Shown here: positions 42,862 to 51,853 of the stretch, piece after piece
Layout: each line of letters opens with the position of its first letter
Position numbering within the stretch: the stretch's first letter is position 1
NCBI GenBank assembly: GCA_037447125.1
Contig: JBBIHG010000001.1
Coordinates: forward strand, 62,001-126,000
Origin: UBA2029 sp037447125
GTDB taxonomy: Bacteria > Chloroflexota > Anaerolineae > Aggregatilineales > Aggregatilineaceae
Direction of reading: 5' to 3'
DNA length: 64,000 bases
The notes under the pieces: generated by a model
Databases searched by the model: none
What the model was told of the DNA's origin: nothing
Seen by the model: the letters and a program-made list of their open reading frames with translations, nothing else
Translations under genes and position numbers: made by a program

Positions 42862-43442
42862 TGTCCGAGCGGCTCTACGCCCAGGATCAACTGGCTGCTG
42901 CCGAGTATCATATCCTGCGGAGGGAAGCGGCTGAGACGATTGAGCACTGCCTGAGGCGTGGCGAAGATTGTGAGTTCGTCGCTTTCATGGAAGCGCAGAT
43001 CGCCACCCACCCGCCGCGGCTGAACCTGCTGCGCGACGTCGCAGGCGAGTTGCACGTGCGTCTGCTGGCTCTGCGCCAACAGCGTCTTGACGTCCGCGTT
43101 CGCGTGGTGGCCTCATTGCAGAACGATTACGGCATTGACGTGACCCGCTGCTGCCCGGTGAATTCACTGGAACATGACGCGAGCGTCTCTGTGGATGACA
43201 TTCTTGTCTACGTCGAGGGCGGTCTGAGCGATGAGGCGGCGCAAGACATGGCGCTGATTCGCGCGATGGTGCAGGCATCTGTGGAAGTAGTGACTCAGCT
43301 TTCCGCTGACATCAGACTCACAGAGCAGTTGCACAACACGCTGCTCGACTGGCTGATGGGCTTGAGCAGCCGATCATCGCGCAGTCTCCTCAGCCAGCAT
43401 GTGCTGCCAGAGCGCGGAGACGAATCCCCACGGCTCCATTGA
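42861..43442 (+). CDS. Protein of unknown function in the hpt-cca operon
   Basis: A 193-residue, mainly helical soluble protein. Nothing in it matches a family I know. It has EYHILRREAAETIEHCLRRG, HPPRLNLLRDVAGELHVRLL, and VSVDDILVYVEGGLSDEAAQ, and ends with a Ser/Arg-rich tail. No Cys motif, P-loop or TM segment is present. Its ATG overlaps the stop of the DUF971 gene by one base, so it is translated in coupling with it. Confidence 0.7.
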   Translation: MSERLYAQDQLAAAEYHILRREAAETIEHCLRRGEDCEFVAFMEAQIATHPPRLNLLRDVAGELHVRLLALRQQRLDVRVRVVASLQNDYGIDVTRCCPVNSLEHDASVSVDDILVYVEGGLSDEAAQDMALIRAMVQASVEVVTQLSADIRLTEQLHNTLLDWLMGLSSRSSRSLLSQHVLPERGDESPRLH

Positions 43443-43487
43443 CTGGCCGCATGCCTCTCTCCGTCGAAAGCAGAACGCGAGATTCCT

Positions 43488-44051
43488 ATGCAGAAGCCAT
43501 ACGAACGTTACCTCCAGGAAGTCCTGATCGACAGCGACACCCTGCAGGCCCGCGTGGCCGAACTCGGCAGGCAGATCAGCGCCGATTACGCAGGGGTGCC
43601 CAACGTTCTCCTCATTTGTATCTTGAAGGGGGGCGTGCTGTTCCTGAGCGATCTCATGCGGCAACTCGACTTTCCCCACAGCATTGACTTCATGGCGATT
43701 GCCAGCTATGGAAGCGGCGCGCGCCAGTCGTCCGGGCGCGTTCGTATTGACATGGACTTGCGGCAAGATATCGCCGGCAAACATATCCTCATCGTCGAGG
43801 ATATTGTGGACAGTGGGCACACCCTCCAGTACATCCTCAACATCCTGGCGACGCGCGAGCCAGCCAGCGTGAGAATCTGTGCGCTGCTGAGCAAGCCCAG
43901 CCGCCGCCTCGTCCATATTGACCTGGACTACGTGGGCTTTGAGATACCGGACAAGTTCGTCTTCGGCTACGGGCTTGACCTGGACGAGCGTTTCCGCAAT
44001 CTGCCCTTCATCGGAGTATGTAAGCCCGACAGTCAGGTGGGGGCTCCATAA
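43488..44051 (+). CDS. hpt: Hypoxanthine phosphoribosyltransferase
   Basis: A 187-residue purine salvage enzyme that converts hypoxanthine or guanine with PRPP to IMP or GMP. The PRPP loop is ILIVEDIVDSGHTLQ, and the N-terminal LICILKGGVLFLSDLMR and the SYGSG flexible loop are in place. The C-terminal base-binding part (DYVGFEIPDKFVFGYGLD, then ERFRNLP) is typical. The stop is directly followed by the GTG of the cca gene. Confidence 0.95.
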   Translation: MQKPYERYLQEVLIDSDTLQARVAELGRQISADYAGVPNVLLICILKGGVLFLSDLMRQLDFPHSIDFMAIASYGSGARQSSGRVRIDMDLRQDIAGKHILIVEDIVDSGHTLQYILNILATREPASVRICALLSKPSRRLVHIDLDYVGFEIPDKFVFGYGLDLDERFRNLPFIGVCKPDSQVGAP

Positions 44052-45566
44052 GTGGTCCTCGGGCCCGTGGTGCCAGAACGTCCCTTGCTCTGGCCGCCGA
44101 TCGTCGAGCGCCTTCAAGCGGTGCTGGGCGATGCCCCCGTCTATATCGTGGGCGGAGCCGTGCGTGATGCCTATCTGCACCGGCCTCTCAAGGACCTCGA
44201 CCTGGCCGGGCCGTCGGACGGCCGGCCGCTGGCTCGACAGATCGCCAATGCCCTGCGAGGAGCCTACTACCCGCTCGATGCAGAGCGCGGGATTGGGCGC
44301 GCGCTGGTCACCTGGGAGGGCCAGGAACTCACCGTTGACGTGGCCAAGTATCGCGGCCTGGATCTGCTGGCCGATCTGACGTTGCGCGACTTCACAGTCA
44401 ACGCCATGGCCGTCTCGCTGGCTGGCGGACTCCAGCACGTCGTGGACCCCTTAGGCGGCCTCGATGATCTGCGGGCCAGTCGCCTGCGCCAGTGCACGCC
44501 GCAGGCCATCGCCGACGACCCGGTGCGAAGTCTGCGCGCGGTCCGGCTGAGCATCGTCTTGGGGCTGCTGATCGAGGCCAGCACGCGCCAGGCCCTGCGG
44601 GCCAATGCCCCCCATCTGGCGCGCTGTTCTGCGGAGCGCATTCGCGACGAGTTCCTGGCAATTCTGGAGACTCCCAAACCCGCTGCCGGGCTGGCCGCGC
44701 TCCAGCAGCTCGGCCTGCTGCGCCAGATCGTCCCTGAAGCGGAGACCCTGATAGGAGTGGCGCAGCCGCCCCCGCACCTGTATGACGTGTGGCGGCACAC
44801 GCTGGCCGTTGTTGACCGCCTTGCGGCTGTCTTGTGCTGGCTGGAGAAGCCATCTGCCGCCAGCGCCGACAATGCTCAGCTCGGCTTGATCGCCTTCGCC
44901 CTGGCTCGCTATCGCTCGCCGCTGGTCGAGCACGTGGCTGAGCCATGGGCTGGCCAGCGCTCTCATCGGGCGCTGCTGGTGCTCGCAGGCTTGCTCCACG
45001 ATATTGGCAAGCCTGAGTCGCTGGGTAGCCGGCCCAGCCGTTACCTTGATACGCCCGTGTTCCCGCAGCATGAGCAGATCGGCGCCGGCATTGCGGCGCG
45101 GTGCGCTGCGCGCTTGCGGCTGAGCAATGAAGAGGCCGCGCGGCTCACGACCATAGTGCGCCACCATATGCGACCGTTGTGGCTGCATAACAGCGGGCCG
45201 GCCAGCAAGCGGGCCGTATACCGGTTCTGGCGCGATACAGGCCGCGCGGGGATAGACATCTGTCTGCTGGCCCTGGCAGACTACCTCGCCACCTACGGTC
45301 CGACCGTGGACTCGCGCGAGTGGGCGCACTATCTCGACCACGTCTGCCGCCTGCTGGAGAGCTATCTCGATCACTACGACACTGAAGTTGCGCCCCCTGC
45401 CCTGGTCACCGGGCATGATCTGCTGCAGCACCTGCATCTAGCACCTGGCCCGCTGGTCGGTGAGCTGATTGAGAAGATCAGCGAGGCACAGGTCGAGGGG
45501 CGCATTTCCACAAAAGAGGAGGCGCTGGACCTGGCCAGACGCCTCCTTCCGAAGCCTGACCTGTAG
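44052..45566 (+). CDS. cca: CCA tRNA nucleotidyltransferase / poly(A) polymerase family with HD domain
   Basis: A 504-residue class II nucleotidyltransferase. The active site is VYIVGGAVRDAYLHRPLKDL with catalytic DLD, then DLTLRDFTVNAMA and the RRhx-type DDPVRSLRAVRLS. An HD phosphohydrolase domain lies near 315-430 (LAGLLHDIGKPES, HHMRP). The fold cannot separate CCA-adding from A-adding or poly(A) enzymes. Two of the three tRNAs in the window lack encoded CCA, so some CCA-adding enzyme is required. The GTG start abuts the hpt stop. Confidence 0.85.
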   Translation: MVLGPVVPERPLLWPPIVERLQAVLGDAPVYIVGGAVRDAYLHRPLKDLDLAGPSDGRPLARQIANALRGAYYPLDAERGIGRALVTWEGQELTVDVAKYRGLDLLADLTLRDFTVNAMAVSLAGGLQHVVDPLGGLDDLRASRLRQCTPQAIADDPVRSLRAVRLSIVLGLLIEASTRQALRANAPHLARCSAERIRDEFLAILETPKPAAGLAALQQLGLLRQIVPEAETLIGVAQPPPHLYDVWRHTLAVVDRLAAVLCWLEKPSAASADNAQLGLIAFALARYRSPLVEHVAEPWAGQRSHRALLVLAGLLHDIGKPESLGSRPSRYLDTPVFPQHEQIGAGIAARCAARLRLSNEEAARLTTIVRHHMRPLWLHNSGPASKRAVYRFWRDTGRAGIDICLLALADYLATYGPTVDSREWAHYLDHVCRLLESYLDHYDTEVAPPALVTGHDLLQHLHLAPGPLVGELIEKISEAQVEGRISTKEEALDLARRLLPKPDL

Positions 45567-45594
45567 CCAATCCCCAGGGGCCTCTGCTGCCTGC

Positions 45595-46173
45595 TCAGCC
45601 AGATGTGTCGTCTACGCCTGTGCTCCGTTCGAAGAACCAGAGCAGCGTCTTGCCGTAGACGCGCTCATCGTAGGGCTGCAGTGCGTGCAGACTGACGTCC
45701 TCGCGCTCGTGAGGATCAATCTGGACGATGACAATGCCATCCGGTTGTAGGTGCGCGGGGTGCTCATCAAGGGCGAGCAAGACCTGTTTCCACAGGCCCT
45801 TGTACTGCGGGGGCGCCACATAGATGTACTCAAAGGGCTCCGGGTGAGGATGGCGCAGATACGCCAGGGAGTCGGCACGCAGCACCTGAGCTTTTTCCGC
45901 CAGCCGGGTGTGCTCCAGATTCTCACGGATGGTGCGGATGGCCAGGGGATAGCGATCGATGAAGAGCGCACGGCCGGCTCCGCGACTCAGAGCCTCTATC
46001 CCCACTGATCCTGTGCCGGCGAATAGGTCCAGGAACAAGCTGCCCACAATGCCCCGGCCCAGGATGTTGAACAGGGCTTCCTTGACGCGATCCATGACCG
46101 GCCGGGTTGAGTCGCCGGGAACCATCTTGAGCCGGCGCCCCTTCGCCGACCCGGCAATGACGCGAATCGGCAC
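45595..46173 (-). CDS. rsmD: 16S rRNA (guanine-966-N2)-methyltransferase RsmD
   Basis: A 192-residue SAM-dependent methyltransferase acting on the small subunit. IRVIAGSAKGRRL and RPVMDRVKEALFNIL are diagnostic. The SAM site is FLDLFAGTGSVGIEALSRG. The catalytic motif IV reads YVAPPQYKGLW, with Ala where most RsmD have Asp (DPPF/Y). I recall the same form in cyanobacterial-type members. GTG at 46173 with GGAGG upstream is preferred over TTG at 46191, which would overlap the previous gene. Confidence 0.9.
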   Translation of the reverse strand: MPIRVIAGSAKGRRLKMVPGDSTRPVMDRVKEALFNILGRGIVGSLFLDLFAGTGSVGIEALSRGAGRALFIDRYPLAIRTIRENLEHTRLAEKAQVLRADSLAYLRHPHPEPFEYIYVAPPQYKGLWKQVLLALDEHPAHLQPDGIVIVQIDPHEREDVSLHALQPYDERVYGKTLLWFFERSTGVDDTSG

Positions 46174-46187
46174 CTGTGCCTCCGGGA

Positions 46188-47180
46188 TCAAGGCTTCACT
46201 TCAACAACCTCGCGCGCGGCGCGGATGTTGGACTGGGGCGTGGTCGTCATGATGACGCAGCCCGTGGAGAGGATGAAGCGCCGCCCATGTGTCTGCTCGA
46301 TGGCCTCGCGAGCCTGGGTGCGGACGTCCACCGGCGTGCCGTTGTGCATGGGGTCCCATCGCCCCAGTCCCCCGCTCACGGCACCATCGAAGCGCGGTTT
46401 CCCTTCGGCCAGACTCAGTCCGCATTCCCGGTCGTGCCAGTTGATGGCCTGGATTGGGTAGTCCGCGATCAGGTCGAACATGGGCGCCTGGCCATGCAGG
46501 TGGACCATATTGAACCACCACGAGTCCGGCAGCGCCTCCAGAATCTGGAGGTCGTAGGGACGGCCAAACTCGCGGTACTCCGCTTCACTCATGACCGTGT
46601 GGGAAGCGTGCTGAATGGCGTAGAAGATGCCTGAAACACCGCTGCGGCGCATGGCGTCAAGGAAGCGCAGGGTGCTCTCGGTGATCGTGTTCAGGCCGGT
46701 CTTCAGCCGGTCGGGCGCAGTGCGCAGGTGCTCGATCAGCAGATCGCGGCCCGCGATGTTCTTGGCCTGGGCCAGCGGACTGAAGATCGTCTGGAGGAAT
46801 GGTACGTCGTCGCCGATCGCCCTCTTGAGCATCCGCAGCGCTTCAAGCTGTCGCCCCAAAGCGCCGCGCGAAGGGTCGAGCACGCGCAGCTCTGTCCAGT
46901 CCAGCGAGCGCTGCACCGCGTGACGCACATACTCCCGCGTCCCCTCCAGGTTGCCCGTCCAGCGGTCCTGCACCCCATAATCTTGTACGCAGTAGCTGCT
47001 GGCGGGTGTCACCTTAATGAAGTCGAAGTCCCACTGGCGCTGAAAAGCAAGCGTTGCCTCCGCCAGGTCCGCGGCTCGTTGGTCGTCACCGGGCCAGTGA
47101 CGCCATAGGGCTACGGGCACGCGATCGGTCTCTTCTCCTGCGACCGTTCTCTCCAGACGTTCACGTTTGCTGAGCGGCAT
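46188..47180 (-). CDS. Uroporphyrinogen decarboxylase (URO-D) family protein, not HemE
   Basis: A 330-residue TIM-barrel protein of the URO-D/methyltransferase superfamily. It starts like a URO-D (SKRERLERTVAGEETDRVPV) but lacks the HemE signature with RQAGRY, having ALWRHWPGDDQRAA instead. Other segments are FDFIKVTPASSYCVQDYG, ISHASHTVMS-like text (actual IQHASHTVMSEAEYREF), MVHLHGQ, INWHDRE and STGCVIMTTTP. His and Cys in the last parts could bind zinc, as in cobalamin- or thiol-dependent methyltransferases of this family. Neighbours (rsmD, a TPR gene) give no pathway hint. Confidence 0.85.
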   Translation of the reverse strand: MPLSKRERLERTVAGEETDRVPVALWRHWPGDDQRAADLAEATLAFQRQWDFDFIKVTPASSYCVQDYGVQDRWTGNLEGTREYVRHAVQRSLDWTELRVLDPSRGALGRQLEALRMLKRAIGDDVPFLQTIFSPLAQAKNIAGRDLLIEHLRTAPDRLKTGLNTITESTLRFLDAMRRSGVSGIFYAIQHASHTVMSEAEYREFGRPYDLQILEALPDSWWFNMVHLHGQAPMFDLIADYPIQAINWHDRECGLSLAEGKPRFDGAVSGGLGRWDPMHNGTPVDVRTQAREAIEQTHGRRFILSTGCVIMTTTPQSNIRAAREVVEVKP

Positions 47181-47204
47181 CTTTGTCTCATTCGCCGAAG
47201 TCTG

Positions 47205-47510
47205 CTAGGTAAAATCGGCCATCTGCTCGATCTGTTGCTTGACCATGCGCTGCAGCATGAAATGGCGCTCTTTGTCTTCTTCAGAGCTGCTCTGGGCAGC
47301 GATGAGATCGGCTGCGGTCTGGAATGTCTGCAAGGACTTCTCGCGGTCGCCCGCTTTGCGGTAGGCCAGCGCGAGTCCCCAGGTCGCGTCAATATGATCG
47401 GGCACCTCGGCCAGAATGCGCGAAAACTGCTCGATAGCAGCCTCGATGTTGCCCGTGCGGTGAGCTTTCCATGCCTCGCCGACTCTTGCGTCCATCGCTT
47501 TGGGGTCCAT
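47205..47510 (-). CDS. Small TPR protein
   Basis: A 101-residue soluble protein with two TPR-like repeats (GEAWKAHRTGNIEAAIEQFS, then TWGLALAYRKAGDREKSLQT) and a charged C-terminal helix. It is probably a protein-interaction scaffold of unknown partner. ATG at 47510 has a perfect GGAGGTGG ribosome site. It is the first gene of a minus-strand run with the URO-D-like gene and rsmD. Confidence 0.8.
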   Translation of the reverse strand: MDPKAMDARVGEAWKAHRTGNIEAAIEQFSRILAEVPDHIDATWGLALAYRKAGDREKSLQTFQTAADLIAAQSSSEEDKERHFMLQRMVKQQIEQMADFT

Positions 47511-47681
47511 AGCCACCTCCAGGGGAGCAGCCCGCCGACCGGGCCGGGGGCAAGCCAACAGGCTCGACGTCCAGAGACATACGTGAACGGAATTATACGT
47601 CGCGCACCCAGGATCGCAAGAGATTTCGCCATAATCTAAGTGGGGATCAGCAGGCTCTCTCCCTAGGACCCCCTGTGGGAC

Positions 47682-50198
47682 TCACTGATCGGCGCCAGAC
47701 GAGCCAATCCGCAACACGTGGGGCAGGACGGCCTGGCTTCCCAGTCGAGTCCCACGGCCATCATGGACAAACAACGGGTTCAGGGTCTCGCAGGGGGCAA
47801 TGCTGGCGGTGCTGCAGGGGCCGAGACGGACCGCAAGGAAGTACTCGCCAGGAGGCGCGTCGTCGGGGATGCGTAGGTAGTACGAGTCGCGGACATATGT
47901 CCTCAGCAGTGGCCACAGCGGCCAGCGGCTGGTCGGTACGCCGCCAGGATTGCGGTGCGCCGCGCTGACCAGGACGGTGCCCGGCGAGTCGAGAGCAACG
48001 ATGCGAAGCTCCGCCTGGTAGTCCGGCAGGTCGGGCCGGGTGGCTCGCCAGTACAGGTGAATGGCGATCTCTGCTCCGGGAGCCAACTGGTCAGTGCGCG
48101 GGCTGTCAACGGCGAGCAAGTCCACCCCGCCCTGGAACGCGCGCGGAAGCTGAACAGCCGCCTCAACTACTCCAGGGGGCGAGCGTCGGGCGACCAGGTC
48201 GGGCCACACGCGCGGGAGCGTTGCCGCGGCGGCCACACACGCCAGGATCAGGGCAAGGCCAAGAAATGGGATGCTGCCCTCGGAATCGCCTATCGGCCTT
48301 TCTGGTGGCTGGCTGGCCGCCGCTCTTTGAGAGGTTGCGAGCGGGGGTTGATCACGCCTGAGGAGCAAGATCCCCACCAGCAGGAGGGACAGCACCGACA
48401 GGCTGACTCCGGCGTCGCGGGCGCGAGTGCTCCCGAACTTGACGTGAAGATTGTGTACGCCCTCAGGGATACTCACGGTCAGAAGACCGGTTCCTGGGTC
48501 GGCACCGACAGGCAGCGACTGGTCGTTCAGCAGAGCCTTCCACCCTGGAAAGTGCAGGATTTGCAGCACGAGTACGAAAGGACGCCGGGCGGTCACGGCG
48601 AGGCGCTCGGCGAAAGGCGAATGGGCAATCACATCTACCTGGGCGGCGGCGGGCAGGCGATCGCGCGCAATGTTGTCCACGTAGCCCAACTGGTAGGATG
48701 CGATGAGCGGCGAGACCGGTCCCGGCAAGGTCGCGGTGCTTTTGGGCAGCAGCCAGCCATCGGTCAGCGAAGCGGCCATGTAGCCGCGCAGTTCGTCGTG
48801 CACGATGTCCACCACGCTGGCGACAGGTCGCTGTTGTGACCACAGGAGAGTGACGAGCAGCGGAAACACACCCGCGACCAGCGCTCCCGCGCAGAACGCC
48901 AGGGCCACAGCCGCCACAGCCTGTCGTACGCGATCCAGTATCCAGCCGATTTGCGCAACGACCAAGGCGCACAGCATCGTGCAGACCGCGACGAGGTCCT
49001 TCGGATGGAACTCCAGCCATGCCGGCACGCGAGACCAGAGTGGGCCTGCAACGCCCGTGGTCCCCACCCCGATCATCACCGCAGCGAGGACGAAGTAAAG
49101 CATCTCGGTGTGGGCTGGAGGCAGTGATGAGGCGGTGGCTACCAGCCGGGCTTGCAAAGCCTCACCGCGACTTACGGGACGATACTCGGGCTTCGTGTGT
49201 CGCCAGTCCCAGCCAAGGGCCAGCAAGATGGACAAAAGCGCGAGTGCCCATAAGGCTACACCAAGCGCCGCTGTGCTGGGAGGATTGACCGCGCTCAGGT
49301 CAACGCGGGGTGGCAGGGCCAGCAGGGTCGCCGGTGAAATGGCATGCCAGTTCGCCGACGGCCAGACTACCGCTGGACGCCAATGTACGAGATCGCGTTC
49401 CCACCAGGCGGGAACCAGGTAGAAAGCGCTGGCCAGAGTGCCCAGGAGCAAGGCCACCAGGCCCCGCCGCAGCGCCGCCTCGACGATGACCTTCAGCCCG
49501 ACAACCCATGCGATCCAACCCACGAGCACAGCGATCAAGATGGCGTTGAGCGGTGTGTGAGCCAGCCAGATCAGCGCGGTCAGCCCAGCCGCCCGAGCCA
49601 CATCGCGCGCGCGCCCGCGAACAAGCGCGCGCTCGTACCCCCACAGCGCGCCTGCAAAGGCGCTCACAGCGATCACGACGCCCAGGTTCCCCTCGACCAA
49701 CGGGAGATCCCAGATCATCTGGGGATTCAGCAAGAAGCCCAAAGCCGCCAGGACGCCGGCCAGCGTCCCCCACCGCTGCCGGGCAAACGCGAAAGCGCCC
49801 AGGCTGCCCAGTCCCAGCGCCAATATCATCGTGGTTTTCAGATTGATCTCGGGGCTGGTTTGCAGCAAGACATGCTGCAACCCCGTCAGCCAGTGTGGCA
49901 GAGGAGCGAGGTAGTTCCAGATCGGGGAGCCGTACCCGTAGTTGAAATCAGGTGCCCAGCGAGGGTACAGGCTCCCTGCCTGGAACGCGCGCGACATCTC
50001 CACCGCGCGGGCGATCTGCCGCTGTGTCCCCGTGGTAGCTGGCACGCCTGGGGCGATCAGCAGCGGAATGAGCAAGGCGCCAGCCAGGGCAAGGATGAGC
50101 ACCAGGCTATCCACCTGGCGAGGGTTCTTGCGCATCCACTGCGGAAGATCTTCTTCGCGCAGACCGTCGGGCAGCCTGGCTGGGCGGCGCCTGTTCAC
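47682..50198 (-). CDS. Large polytopic membrane protein, PTPS-related / glycosyltransferase-like
   Basis: An 838-residue inner-membrane protein. The N-terminal 440 residues hold about ten TM helices, starting near 30-50. The first extracytoplasmic loop has the motif RWAPDFNYGYGSPIWNYLAP, typical of the PTPS-related membrane family and similar to GT-C enzymes. A soluble domain of about 150 residues, two more TM helices (near 605 and 650) and a C-terminal strand-rich domain follow. GT-C enzymes use polyprenyl-linked sugars, so a role in glycan or lipid glycosylation is inferred only. Start codon GTG at 50198. Confidence 0.8.
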   Translation of the reverse strand: MNRRRPARLPDGLREEDLPQWMRKNPRQVDSLVLILALAGALLIPLLIAPGVPATTGTQRQIARAVEMSRAFQAGSLYPRWAPDFNYGYGSPIWNYLAPLPHWLTGLQHVLLQTSPEINLKTTMILALGLGSLGAFAFARQRWGTLAGVLAALGFLLNPQMIWDLPLVEGNLGVVIAVSAFAGALWGYERALVRGRARDVARAAGLTALIWLAHTPLNAILIAVLVGWIAWVVGLKVIVEAALRRGLVALLLGTLASAFYLVPAWWERDLVHWRPAVVWPSANWHAISPATLLALPPRVDLSAVNPPSTAALGVALWALALLSILLALGWDWRHTKPEYRPVSRGEALQARLVATASSLPPAHTEMLYFVLAAVMIGVGTTGVAGPLWSRVPAWLEFHPKDLVAVCTMLCALVVAQIGWILDRVRQAVAAVALAFCAGALVAGVFPLLVTLLWSQQRPVASVVDIVHDELRGYMAASLTDGWLLPKSTATLPGPVSPLIASYQLGYVDNIARDRLPAAAQVDVIAHSPFAERLAVTARRPFVLVLQILHFPGWKALLNDQSLPVGADPGTGLLTVSIPEGVHNLHVKFGSTRARDAGVSLSVLSLLLVGILLLRRDQPPLATSQRAAASQPPERPIGDSEGSIPFLGLALILACVAAAATLPRVWPDLVARRSPPGVVEAAVQLPRAFQGGVDLLAVDSPRTDQLAPGAEIAIHLYWRATRPDLPDYQAELRIVALDSPGTVLVSAAHRNPGGVPTSRWPLWPLLRTYVRDSYYLRIPDDAPPGEYFLAVRLGPCSTASIAPCETLNPLFVHDGRGTRLGSQAVLPHVLRIGSSGADQ

Positions 50199-50366
50199 GT
50201 GTCGCTCTCTCCGTCCCTTTGAGCGGTCGCGCTGGGCATGGAGGCGATCTTAGCCAGACAAGTTGCGCCTTGTCGAAAAGTACTTGCAATATCGTGGGCA
50301 ACCGAGCATTATTAGGACATACTTGAACTGGGTGAGACTTGGGCAGAGCCAGGGGCACCAGGACGC

Positions 50367-51638
50367 ATGTCCTCGCAAGAGACGCTTCTCAACGGACGCT
50401 ACAGGCTGCTGGCACAACAGGGATCGGGCGGCATGGCGGTCATCTATAAGGCCACCGATCTCGCATTAGGACGCACCGTCGCGGTGAAGATTCTGCGCCC
50501 CAGCCTGACGAGCGACCCGGAATTCCTCAAGCGTTTTCGCCAGGAAGCGCGCAACGTCGCCAACCTGTCACATCCCAATATCGTCACTGTCCATGACGTG
50601 GGTCAGGACGGCAACACGCACTACATCGTCATGGAGTATGTGGACGGTGAGGACCTCAAGCGCCTGATCCGTGCTGGCGCGCCTTTCTCCATTGACCGGG
50701 CGCTGAGCATCGCCATTAAGATCTGCGCCGGAGTGGGCTACGCGCACCGCGCCGGGCTGGTCCATGCTGACGTGAAACCCCAGAACGTCCTGGTGACGGA
50801 GAGCGATAACGTCAAAGTGACCGATTTTGGCATTGCCCAGGCGCTGACGGCGACCAAGCCGCGCGACCGAGAGCGTCAGCGGGTGGTGTGGGGCAGCCCT
50901 CACTATTTCTCACCTGAGCAGGCCCAAGGCGAGGCCCCTTCGCCGGCTTCGGACGTGTACGCCATCGGCATTGTCCTCTTTGAGATGCTCACGGGCAGGC
51001 TCCCCTTCGTGGGAACCGACCAGCAAGAGCTGGCGATGGCCCACATCCGCGAGGCGCCGCCCCGCGCTGCCGAGTTCAACCCCAACGTGCCAGAGCACCT
51101 GGATCGTATCCTGTCGAAAGTACTGGCCAAGGAGCCAACCTCGCGCTACCGCACAGCAGATCAGTTTGGGCGCATCCTGGTCAGCTACCGCCGCCGTGGT
51201 CAGGTCACTACTGACGTGGTGCCCGAGGTTGGGGCGGGGGCGTCTTTCCCGGATACGGCAGCGACGATGCCGCCTTCAGGCCCTCTCCCGCCTATCCCGA
51301 TTGGCAACCGAGTGAGTGGCCAGGAGGCTGTGGTGGCGCAACCTGTTCCTCGGCCTGCGCCAGCGCCCACCGGCACACCCCGATCGGAGGCCCCCACTTA
51401 CATCTACTCGGAGCCTGCCTATCACGGTCCCGCCGGGGTGCCTAGCGTGCCGTCCGCCCTTCGCCCATCCTATGTCCCGCCCCAGCCGCCAGCGCCGATG
51501 ATCCAGTCGCGTTACAGGGCAGTAGAGGAGCCGCCACAACTCGACCTGGTGACGCTGGTGCTGGCCTTCATAGCGCTGATTGCGGTTATGTTGCTGATAC
51601 CCCTGTGGATAGCGGTATACCAAGCCTGGGCCGGCTAG
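50367..51638 (+). CDS. PknB-type Ser/Thr protein kinase, single-pass, non-RD
   Basis: A 423-residue Hanks-type kinase. The kinase domain is at residues 8-275: Gly loop QGSGGMAVIYKA, Lys in VAVKIL, catalytic loop VHADVKPQNVL, metal loop TDFGIAQ, and SPEQAQGE in the APE position. The catalytic loop has Ala for Arg (HAD in place of HRD), so activation-loop control should differ from usual bacterial kinases. A Pro-rich linker (275-385) leads to one TM helix near 392-415 with almost nothing outside, so there is no PASTA sensor. A kinase of this kind next to ftsH may regulate envelope quality control, but that is a guess. Confidence 0.92.
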   Translation: MSSQETLLNGRYRLLAQQGSGGMAVIYKATDLALGRTVAVKILRPSLTSDPEFLKRFRQEARNVANLSHPNIVTVHDVGQDGNTHYIVMEYVDGEDLKRLIRAGAPFSIDRALSIAIKICAGVGYAHRAGLVHADVKPQNVLVTESDNVKVTDFGIAQALTATKPRDRERQRVVWGSPHYFSPEQAQGEAPSPASDVYAIGIVLFEMLTGRLPFVGTDQQELAMAHIREAPPRAAEFNPNVPEHLDRILSKVLAKEPTSRYRTADQFGRILVSYRRRGQVTTDVVPEVGAGASFPDTAATMPPSGPLPPIPIGNRVSGQEAVVAQPVPRPAPAPTGTPRSEAPTYIYSEPAYHGPAGVPSVPSALRPSYVPPQPPAPMIQSRYRAVEEPPQLDLVTLVLAFIALIAVMLLIPLWIAVYQAWAG

Positions 51639-51747
51639 TGACTGCCCTCGCGTCATGCACCCGACTTCGTGCGTCCGCGCGCCATTTCTTACGCAACGCT
51701 AATCTGGCGTTCTGCCAACCATTCTGGCTTTAGGGTCTCCTATCCTG

Positions 51748-51753
51748 TATAAT
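51748..51753 (+). promoter_or_regulatory. -10 element of ftsH
   Basis: Perfect TATAAT preceded by TG, 101 bases before the GTG start. The -35 match is poor. Confidence 0.45.
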
Positions 51754-51853
51754 TCTAGTTAGTAATCATGCAAATCCCATGGTTCGAGAGGCGTGCTTCG
51801 TCTCTGGATACGTATCCCTGATCGGCAGGTGGACAGGGGGCTGGAGGCTTAGG

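Noticed and set aside
46188..47180. HemE uroporphyrinogen decarboxylase
   Set aside because: The substrate-binding signature of HemE is missing and no haem genes are near.
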